Assembly (NCBI GenBank): GCA_028748945.1
Contig: JAQTOL010000274.1
Span: 1-5,133, forward strand
Direction: 5' to 3'
DNA: 5,133 nt
Source: Paludibacter sp.
GTDB lineage: Bacteria; Bacteroidota; Bacteroidia; Bacteroidales; Paludibacteraceae
Shown here: piece after piece, positions 1 through 5,133 of the stretch
Layout of the letters: every line of letters starts with the position of its first letter
How positions within the stretch are numbered: the first letter of the stretch is position 1
The notes under the pieces: generated by a model
Databases searched by the model: none
What the model was told of the DNA's origin: nothing
The model's input: only the letters and a program-made list of their open reading frames with translations
Position numbers and translations under genes: made by a program

Positions 1-164
1 ATGTGATTGTAAAGATGTTGGTATGTTTCACGATTATCTTTTGTTTTGCTTTTCCAACTTTGTAAAATAAAATCTGCCTCTCTTAAACCTTTTTCAAATT
101 CTCGTTGCAACCCTTTTTCTATAACTTCTCGTGCAACCTTTTTGTCTTTTTTTGAAAGTTCCAT
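1..164 (-). CDS. Unrecognised short charged protein, N-terminal part only (runs off the left edge)
   Basis: Reading the minus strand from the ATG at 164-162 gives 54 codons with no stop before the window edge, beginning MELSKKDKKVAREVIEKG. I cannot name the family. The visible part is very rich in Lys, Glu, Arg and Asp, has no signal peptide or membrane segment, and looks like amphipathic helices with a repeated EKG pattern (IEKGLQREFEKGL, residues 15-27) followed by a W-K-rich stretch and DNRETYQHLY at about 43-52. This fits a small cytosolic helical protein, but that is inference. It lies 133 bp downstream of the exosortase gene on the same strand, so it may be co-transcribed or have its own promoter; no clear promoter or ribosome binding site is visible. 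The opposite strand also has an open frame here (46-240), but its product is low-complexity Ser/Phe/Lys/Asn and resembles an antisense shadow. The start codon choice is reasonable but unproven. Confidence 0.6.
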   Translation of the reverse strand, partial: MELSKKDKKVAREVIEKGLQREFEKGLREADFILQSWKSKTKDNRETYQHLYNH

Positions 165-254
165 AACGTTTAAGTTTAAATTGAAAATTACTTCATTTTA
201 TTCTCATAATTTTTACAAAATCAATTCTTATACCAGATAGACTTATACGCCCGG

Positions 255-272
255 TCAGGGTGAGTTCACTGA
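255..272. repeat. Imperfect hairpin in the gap after the exosortase gene
   Basis: The 133-bp gap 165-297 contains a locally GC-richer patch (about 248-275) in otherwise AT-rich DNA. Within it, TCAG (255-258) pairs with CTGA (269-272) and TGA (261-263) with TCA (266-268), leaving a GG bulge and a very tight loop. In the minus-strand transcript it would form about 26 nt after the exosortase stop codon. No T-tract follows, so it is not a standard intrinsic terminator. It may be a weak mRNA 3'-end structure or chance. Nothing else identifiable is seen in this gap. Confidence 0.2.
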
Positions 273-297
273 TGGTAAAATGCTACATATTTAAAAA

Positions 298-882
298 TCA
301 GACTGTACTTTTATGTTCAAGTTCTTTCCCGACAATTTTTTCTTCCCAAATCACCCACATGCCAAAAATTACTCCATAAAAGAGGTATTTAAAGAAATAC
401 AAATGCCAAAACTCGAACCAATCGGGATGTTTGTCAATGCTGGCAACGATAAAAGTAATTCTGAAGATATTGAAAAGATAAACCACCAATAAGCCCAACG
501 GTATAAACCACAGTTTCTTCAACCACGGACCACGCGAAAAAGCCAGGATACAAAAGAAGATATAGGCTTGTTTAAGTCCCGAGCAAGCCCATATTAATTG
601 TGCTGAATTTCCTGTTTCCTGACGAATGACATTTGAAGCACTCAAACTCACTTTCCAACCAATAAACTGAAGTATTGAAGCCGTTGTTTCTGCAACGTTT
701 TTTGTCAATAATGTAAAGGGTGCCGAAATATCCAATCCCCAAAAACTTACAGCCGTATCTGTTTCATCACCCAAGACATTGTATTTCCAGAAAATATTTG
801 AAAGAAATAAAATCACTGCAAATCCAATCACTCCCCGGTATGGTTGTAATTTAGCAGGTAACTTTAAAGAGGATAGTTTCAT
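298..882 (-). CDS. Exosortase/archaeosortase family membrane transpeptidase
   Basis: This 194-residue integral membrane protein carries the full catalytic signature of the exosortase family: Cys100 in the ACSGLKQ motif (99-105), Arg141 in NIFRI (138-142) and His160 in FWHLYFFKY (158-166). Family members cleave a C-terminal sorting signal (a short motif, a hydrophobic helix and a basic tail) from surface-bound proteins, the Cys acting as nucleophile. Visible hydrophobic segments are at about 18-33, 94-115, 122-148 and 158-179, with a possible extra one near 54-75. The length matches the short, single-domain exosortases typical of Bacteroidota rather than the longer proteobacterial EpsH-type proteins. 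The start is the ATG at 882-880, followed directly by a basic segment before the first membrane helix; no Shine-Dalgarno is seen, as usual in this phylum. It follows tsaD by 62 bp on the same strand. No protein with a recognisable sorting signal is encoded in the window. The subfamily (for example XrtF or XrtN) cannot be assigned by eye. Confidence 0.9.
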   Translation of the reverse strand: MKLSSLKLPAKLQPYRGVIGFAVILFLSNIFWKYNVLGDETDTAVSFWGLDISAPFTLLTKNVAETTASILQFIGWKVSLSASNVIRQETGNSAQLIWACSGLKQAYIFFCILAFSRGPWLKKLWFIPLGLLVVYLFNIFRITFIVASIDKHPDWFEFWHLYFFKYLFYGVIFGMWVIWEEKIVGKELEHKSTV

Positions 883-944
883 TTGAGGATTTATAAATGA
901 TAGAGTTGGAATATTTACTATCGTTTTTTTACACAGACAACTTA

Positions 945-1973
945 TCAGAATTTATTCGTCACTTTCGAGAATGGAACTTCATCCATGGAACAAAAATCGG
1001 AATTTTTATATTTCAAGTAACCTGTAATAGCAACCATCGCAGCATTGTCAGTTGTGAATGCAAAAGGAGGAATAAAAATTTCCCAGCCGTATTTTTCTTT
1101 ATGATCGTGAAATGCTTGTCGTAGAGCAGAATTGGCCGAAACGCCACCGGCAACAGCTATCTGATTGATTTTAAAATCTATAGCAGCTTTTCGTAGTTTG
1201 TTCATCAAAATGTCAACGACAGTAGCTTGTAACGAAGCACAAATATCATTCAGATTCTCAGCAACAAAATCAGGGTTTTCTTTGGTTTTGTCTCTCAATA
1301 AATACAGGAATGATGTTTTTAATCCACTGAAACTGTAGTTATATCCGGGTATTTGGGGTTTATTAAACACGAAAGCTTTTGGATTGCCTTCTTTGGCCAA
1401 TCGGTCCACATGCGGTCCGCCCGGATAGGGAAGACCCATCACTTTTGCACATTTGTCGAACGCTTCTCCGGCGGCATCGTCGATGGTTTGCCCCACTACT
1501 TCCATATCGTCATAAGCCCTCACCAATACGATTTGAGAATTTCCTCCGGAAACAAGCAGGCATAAAAATGGAAACTCAGGTTGCCGTTCGTCGGGTTTTC
1601 CCTCACTGATAAAATGAGCCAGCACGTGTGCCTGTAAGTGATTTATATTCATCATTGGAAGATTCAGCGCCTGTGAAAATCCTTTGGCAAATGAAGTCCC
1701 AACCAAAAGGGATCCCAATAAGCCAGGTCCACTCGTAAAGGCAATTCCATCCAGTTCTGTTTTGCTGATTCCGGCACGTTTAAGAGCTTCGTGTACGACC
1801 GGAATTATATTTTGTTGGTGAGCCCTGGCAGCCAATTCCGGAACGACTCCTCCAAAACTTGTGTGAACAGCCTGACTAGCGATGACATTGGAGAGCATTA
1901 ACCCGTCACGTATTACCGATGCTGAAGTATCATCGCAGGACGATTCAATGCCTAATATTGTTATTGAATTCAT
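945..1973 (-). CDS. tsaD: tRNA N6-adenosine threonylcarbamoyltransferase TsaD
   Basis: TsaD (formerly Gcp/YgjD) transfers the threonylcarbamoyl group from threonylcarbamoyl-AMP to A37 of ANN-decoding tRNAs, working in the cytosol with TsaB and TsaE. The 342-residue protein is full length (about 340 is usual) and has the motifs of the ASKHA-fold family in order: GIESSCDDTSA (8-18), GGVVPELAAR (41-50), SGPGLLGSLLVG (81-92), the metal-binding histidines in NHLQAH (His112 and His116), LLVSGGNSQ (139-147), TIDDAAGEAFDK (163-174), GLPYPGGPHVD (180-190), YSFSGLKT (213-220), AVAGGVSANSALR (273-285) and TTDNAAM (307-313) with metal ligand Asp310. No key residue is missing. The ATG at 1973-1971 places the ATP-binding motif at the normal distance from the N-terminus. 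It is divergent from the TamB-like gene, with the control region between them, and lies upstream of the exosortase gene on the same strand. tsaD is normally essential or near-essential in bacteria. Confidence 0.98.
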   Translation of the reverse strand: MNSITILGIESSCDDTSASVIRDGLMLSNVIASQAVHTSFGGVVPELAARAHQQNIIPVVHEALKRAGISKTELDGIAFTSGPGLLGSLLVGTSFAKGFSQALNLPMMNINHLQAHVLAHFISEGKPDERQPEFPFLCLLVSGGNSQIVLVRAYDDMEVVGQTIDDAAGEAFDKCAKVMGLPYPGGPHVDRLAKEGNPKAFVFNKPQIPGYNYSFSGLKTSFLYLLRDKTKENPDFVAENLNDICASLQATVVDILMNKLRKAAIDFKINQIAVAGGVSANSALRQAFHDHKEKYGWEIFIPPFAFTTDNAAMVAITGYLKYKNSDFCSMDEVPFSKVTNKF

Positions 1974-2029
1974 TATTTTAGAAGCATTTGCTGTGTTTTT
2001 TGATTACTGTATTTTTAAAACACCTGTTA

Positions 2030-2044
2030 TTAACTGAAAGTTAA
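2030..2044. repeat. 15-bp palindrome in the divergent region (possible operator)
   Basis: TTAACT (2030-2035) and AGTTAA (2039-2044) form a perfect 6-bp inverted repeat around GAA. Position and symmetry would suit a binding site for a dimeric regulator acting on one or both divergent genes. The DNA is AT-rich, so a 6-bp inverted repeat can occur by chance. The right arm overlaps a near-match to a -7 element for tsaD. No regulator gene is present in the window. Confidence 0.25.
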
Positions 2045-2093
2045 GAGATAATCGTTAATTTTAGATTTTAAATTATTTTCTTAGCTTGCTTTG

Positions 2094-2126
2094 ATTGCGA
2101 AAATCACAAATTATTATTTACTTTTG
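2094..2126 (+). promoter_or_regulatory. Candidate Bacteroidota-type sigma promoter for the TamB-like gene
   Basis: TACTTTTG at 2119-2126 matches the Bacteroidota -7 consensus TAnnTTTG at every fixed position. An ATTG at 2094-2097, 21 bp upstream, could serve as the -33 TTTG box with one mismatch; an exact TTTG at 2090-2093 is 25 bp away, longer than usual. If used, transcription would begin at roughly 2131-2135, downstream of both TTG codons that could otherwise start the gene. That would leave only a very short leader, or none. The match is short and the DNA AT-rich, so this is a hypothesis. Confidence 0.4.
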
Positions 2127-5100
2127 TCAAATAAAGCCCAAAGGTATAAAAAAACCGCTTAAAATACTCAGTTTTACTATTGCAGGAATAATTCTTTTTT
2201 TTGCAATCATATTTATCTTACTTAAAATAAGTAGGGTACAGAATTTTATTGCACAATCTGTAGTAAATGAACTTTCCTCTAAATTCAAATCAAAAGTCAG
2301 TTTAGGTCGTGTAGAATACAAATTCTTCAATTCAATTACGCTTGATGATTTTTATGTGGAAGATTTACAGGGTGATACCTTGTTGTTTTCAAAACACGCG
2401 AGTGCTCATTTCAATTTATGGCAAATTTTCAAAGGAAAAGTTTTGATCACTTCTATGGAACTCGACGAACTATATGGAAATCTGGTGGTCGACAAGAGTG
2501 GGCGCAGCAATCTGGATTTTGTTATCAAAGCATTCCAAAACCCGCAAAAAAATGATTCCACACATGTAGAATATCGAATTAAAAAATTCGAAATAAGAAA
2601 TTCAACATTCTGTTATACAAATCACAAAATGTACAGGGAACTTCGAAAAAACATATTCAATGGAAATAAATTAAAATTTAGGCATATAAATGCAGAAGTC
2701 TCACTGGATGTTTTGAACAAAGATACTCTGAGTGCCAGAATTCTGTCATTAAATGCCGTTGAGCAATCAGGATTAACATTAACTAATTTGACTACACAAA
2801 TTCTGGGTTCGCACAAAGGGGTACAACTTCCTCAGATTATTTTGCAACTTCCTAATTCTCAGATTCATTTGGATGACATTCAACTAAAATATGATAGTCT
2901 GGCTGATTTGAATCATATTATCGAAAAAGTTCGTTGGAATATTCCTTTGAGTCCATCCTATGTCGCTTTATCCGATTTGGCTGCTTTTGTGGCCGAATTT
3001 AAAAATATGCATAATAAGGTGACTGTCAAAGGTCTGATTACCGGAAGGATTTCCAATTTGCACTTTCAAAAAGTTGAAATTAAATATGGTAAATCGTTTT
3101 TGTTTCAGGCGAATCTGGATATAAACGGACTTCCACGTTTTGACGAATCATTTATTTACGGACAAATTAACGAACTGAGGTTTGAAAAAAATGATTTGCA
3201 GGATTTTATATCGGAAATTTCAGGGAAACCTTTTTTACTCCCCAACGAAATGACACAATTGGGAATGATTCGGTACAAGGGAAATATTACGGGATTTTTA
3301 AGTAATCTGGTTGCTTATGGCAATTTGAACACCAATATCGGGAGCGTATCTACCGATATTTTGTTGAAAATAGAAAATGAACTCAGGGATTGGACATATA
3401 ACGGAACAATAAAATCCAATAATCTGGCCCTAGGTCAATTGTTCAATAATAAACATTTGGGCAAAGCTTCGTTTAGTTTTAATACTGCAGGAACAAAAAA
3501 GGGAAACGCCAGTTTAACGGGAACAATTTCCGCCAAAGTATCAGAAATACAGATAAATAAATATTCATATCGTAACGTCGAACTGGATGGTAAATACGAT
3601 GGCAAAGGCTTCAACGGTAATGTAAATGTGGTAGATGAAAATATTGAGGCTCATTTTACAGGTCAGATTGATTTGACAAAAAAATTACCGGTCTTTAATT
3701 TTGAATTAAAAGTTCCGAATATCAATTTTTATGCATTGAATCTTATTGATAAATATCAGGGTGCTACCCTGGCATTTAACGGAAAAACAAATATGGTTGG
3801 AAATTCACTTGATAACATAAACGGCTATGTGCGTTTTGACAGTATAATATTTAGGAATAAAGATAAAACCTTGAAAGTCGATGAAATTCAATTCGTATCT
3901 CGTATTGAAAAGAATTTAACCCATTTTGCCATCACATCCGATTATGTAAATGGATCCTTTAATGGAAATTTCAAATACAGTACCATTGGTGGAACTGTTA
4001 ACCGGATTGTACAAAACTATTTGCCGGTATTAGCTGTTGCCAACAAAAATGAAGCAGAAATATATTCAAATCACATAGATGTTGATTTGAAAATTGCCAA
4101 TACTCAGGAAATATCGAAAATTCTTGAATTGCCTTATACTGTGGATGGTGTTGCAACCATTAAAGGTTATCTTGATGATAATTCAAAACGGATTGATCTT
4201 TATGGAAGTATACCTTCCTTTAGTATGGGCAAAATTTCTCTGGAAAACATTAATTTACACTGCGAAAACCCTAATAAGCAATTAATCCTTACTACAAGGA
4301 CGCAATTGAATGGGAAAGATGGCTTGATAAATTTTTATCTGTTGACTTCTGCCGCAAAAGATTCCGTACATACCAGAATCATTTGGCAAAATTCGCAACA
4401 AATTACCAATGCGGGCGAAATACTGGCCGAAACAAAATTCAGGAATGATAGTGGCAAAGTAGCTGCCAGAGTGTCAATTTTACCAACACAAGTGATTATT
4501 GACGATTCAATCTGGAATATACACACCTGTAATATTGATATGAATGCCGACAGTACGATTGGAATACATAATTTTCTCTTCGATAGTCATAAACAATTTG
4601 TTCATATTAACGGACTTGCATCAAAAAATCAAAGCGATAGTGTCAATGTAGAAATGAACGATTTGAACCTTGATTTTATAATGGGTCTCCTCAAATTGAA
4701 AGGAATTAGTCTTGGAGGTAATGTTACCGGGAAAGCCACTCTGTTAAGTGTTCTTCAACACCCGATCTTTGAAGCTGATTTATCGGTGAAAGATTTCACA
4801 CTTAATCATAAGTGGGTCGGGAATGGAAAAGTAAATTCAAGTTGGGATAAGATAAATAATCAATTATTGGCTCATGGAACTTTTACAGATGCCAATAAAG
4901 ATACCATCGTTGTTGCGAATGCAATCTATACTCCTGTAGCAGATTCTATCGATGTGATTTATAATGCCCGAAATTTTAGCATTGAGTTTCTGACTCCGTA
5001 TTTTGAAAGCGTAGTTCAAAATGTAAAGGGTTTTGCAACCGGTAAAATCCGGATGTTCGGGCCAATGAAGAATGGGATAAGATTTTCGGGTGATGTCATA

Positions 5101-5133
5101 GTCAATAAAGGGCAAGGTTCGGTAAAGATACTC
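2095..5133 (+). CDS. tamB: TamB/AsmA-like translocation and assembly module protein, C-terminus outside window
   Basis: An uninterrupted frame of 1013 codons runs off the right edge. Numbered from TTG 2095, it encodes a basic N-terminus (KPKGIKKPLK, 14-23), one membrane helix (about 24-43) and then an AsmA-like region starting RVQNF (47-51) with the stretch VEDLQGDTLLF (88-98) typical of Bacteroidota TamB-like proteins. The rest is a long series of alternating polar/hydrophobic beta-strand segments with many Gly/Asn turns. This is the expected look of the beta-taco/groove that spans the periplasm from an inner-membrane anchor. TamB partners TamA in outer-membrane protein assembly in Proteobacteria, and AsmA-like relatives are linked to phospholipid transport; which applies here is unknown. 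Bacteroidota homologues are commonly about 1450-1700 residues, so the C-terminal TamB domain (DUF490) should lie just beyond the window. The start is uncertain: TTG 2095 is the only standard start codon in frame upstream of the anchor, and the first in-frame ATG (2455, codon 121) would delete the anchor. ATA 2146 (giving xKKPLK) or TTG 2124 with a one-base shift in the A-run at 2148-2154 are alternatives. Confidence 0.88.
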   Translation, partial: MRKSQIIIYFCQIKPKGIKKPLKILSFTIAGIILFFAIIFILLKISRVQNFIAQSVVNELSSKFKSKVSLGRVEYKFFNSITLDDFYVEDLQGDTLLFSKHASAHFNLWQIFKGKVLITSMELDELYGNLVVDKSGRSNLDFVIKAFQNPQKNDSTHVEYRIKKFEIRNSTFCYTNHKMYRELRKNIFNGNKLKFRHINAEVSLDVLNKDTLSARILSLNAVEQSGLTLTNLTTQILGSHKGVQLPQIILQLPNSQIHLDDIQLKYDSLADLNHIIEKVRWNIPLSPSYVALSDLAAFVAEFKNMHNKVTVKGLITGRISNLHFQKVEIKYGKSFLFQANLDINGLPRFDESFIYGQINELRFEKNDLQDFISEISGKPFLLPNEMTQLGMIRYKGNITGFLSNLVAYGNLNTNIGSVSTDILLKIENELRDWTYNGTIKSNNLALGQLFNNKHLGKASFSFNTAGTKKGNASLTGTISAKVSEIQINKYSYRNVELDGKYDGKGFNGNVNVVDENIEAHFTGQIDLTKKLPVFNFELKVPNINFYALNLIDKYQGATLAFNGKTNMVGNSLDNINGYVRFDSIIFRNKDKTLKVDEIQFVSRIEKNLTHFAITSDYVNGSFNGNFKYSTIGGTVNRIVQNYLPVLAVANKNEAEIYSNHIDVDLKIANTQEISKILELPYTVDGVATIKGYLDDNSKRIDLYGSIPSFSMGKISLENINLHCENPNKQLILTTRTQLNGKDGLINFYLLTSAAKDSVHTRIIWQNSQQITNAGEILAETKFRNDSGKVAARVSILPTQVIIDDSIWNIHTCNIDMNADSTIGIHNFLFDSHKQFVHINGLASKNQSDSVNVEMNDLNLDFIMGLLKLKGISLGGNVTGKATLLSVLQHPIFEADLSVKDFTLNHKWVGNGKVNSSWDKINNQLLAHGTFTDANKDTIVVANAIYTPVADSIDVIYNARNFSIEFLTPYFESVVQNVKGFATGKIRMFGPMKNGIRFSGDVIVNKGQGSVKIL

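Larger units (their letters stand above)
1974..2130. promoter_or_regulatory. Divergent control region between tsaD and the TamB-like gene
   Basis: This AT-rich stretch separates two divergently transcribed genes, so it must contain, or lie close to, the promoters for both. On the minus strand there is no exact TAnnTTTG element; the closest I see is TAACTTTC (2043-2036), one base off and without a clear partner box, so the tsaD promoter is not assigned. On the plus strand one exact -7 match lies at 2119-2126 (separate entry). There is no ATG on the plus strand between 1974 and the TamB-like frame. No tRNA, riboswitch or terminator was recognised here. Confidence 0.6.

Noticed and set aside
46..240. 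Open frame on the plus strand opposite the left-edge gene.
   Set aside because: The translation is low-complexity Ser/Phe/Lys/Asn with no recognisable domain, and it overlaps the better-supported minus-strand frame and the intergenic gap.
897..930. Stem (897-903 with 918-924) followed by a T-run at 924-930, resembling an intrinsic terminator on the plus strand, between tsaD and the exosortase gene.
   Set aside because: Both flanking genes are on the minus strand, where the T-run becomes an A-run before the stem. The loop is 14 nt and the stem AT-rich. There is no plus-strand gene to terminate, so it is probably chance.
897..1609. Plus-strand open frames (897-1124, 1353-1565, 1379-1609) opposite tsaD.
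   Set aside because: They lie antisense to a certain, fully conserved tsaD and have no family-like features, so they are shadows of its codon pattern.
2127..2816. Minus-strand open frames (2127-2330, 2622-2816) opposite the TamB-like gene.
   Set aside because: They are antisense to a continuous coding frame with clear TamB/AsmA-like character, and show no domains or start signals.
4094..5115. Short frames inside the TamB-like gene (4094-4285 plus, 4335-4526 minus, 4864-5115 minus).
   Set aside because: They overlap the uninterrupted 1000-codon frame and have no recognisable products.
1..5133. CRISPR arrays, insertion sequences, tRNA or rRNA genes, and a hidden multi-gene defence or mobile system.
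   Set aside because: No regularly spaced repeats, transposase motifs, terminal inverted repeats or cloverleaf-like sequences were seen on either strand. The content reads as ordinary chromosomal genes.

Overview
The window looks like chromosomal DNA from a member of the Bacteroidota, probably a Bacteroidales or Marinilabiliales relative. The reasons are the AT-rich intergenic DNA, the absence of clear Shine-Dalgarno sequences, a short single-domain exosortase, and a Bacteroidota-style TamB/AsmA-like giant protein divergent from tsaD. This placement is inferred from gene content; I could not run a search.

Layout. Positions 1-1973 carry three genes on the minus strand, read right to left. They are tsaD (945-1973, tRNA t6A37 synthesis), a small exosortase/archaeosortase-family membrane protease-transpeptidase (298-882) and the start of a short, charged, unrecognised protein (1-164, cut by the window edge). 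The gaps are 62 bp between tsaD and the exosortase and 133 bp between the exosortase and the unrecognised gene, so co-transcription is possible but not shown. Positions 1974 to about 2130 form an AT-rich divergent control region with a 15-bp palindrome and a good match to the Bacteroidota -7 element. From about 2095 to the right edge (5133) one uninterrupted plus-strand frame of about 1000 codons encodes the N-terminal two thirds or so of a TamB-like inner-membrane-anchored protein. Its C-terminus lies outside the window.

How the genes relate. TamB-like proteins act in the cell envelope and the exosortase is an integral membrane enzyme for surface-protein sorting. TsaD is a cytosolic tRNA-modification enzyme. 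Nothing in the sequence ties them into one pathway.

The two points most worth a second look are the start of the TamB-like gene and the exosortase. The TamB-like frame has no ATG before codon 121, although the membrane anchor and family N-terminus are clearly encoded upstream, and a 7-A run sits just where an alternative TTG-initiated frame would join it. The exosortase has a complete Cys/Arg/His triad but no visible substrate nearby. I did not find evidence of a novel multi-gene system, mobile element, CRISPR array or RNA gene.
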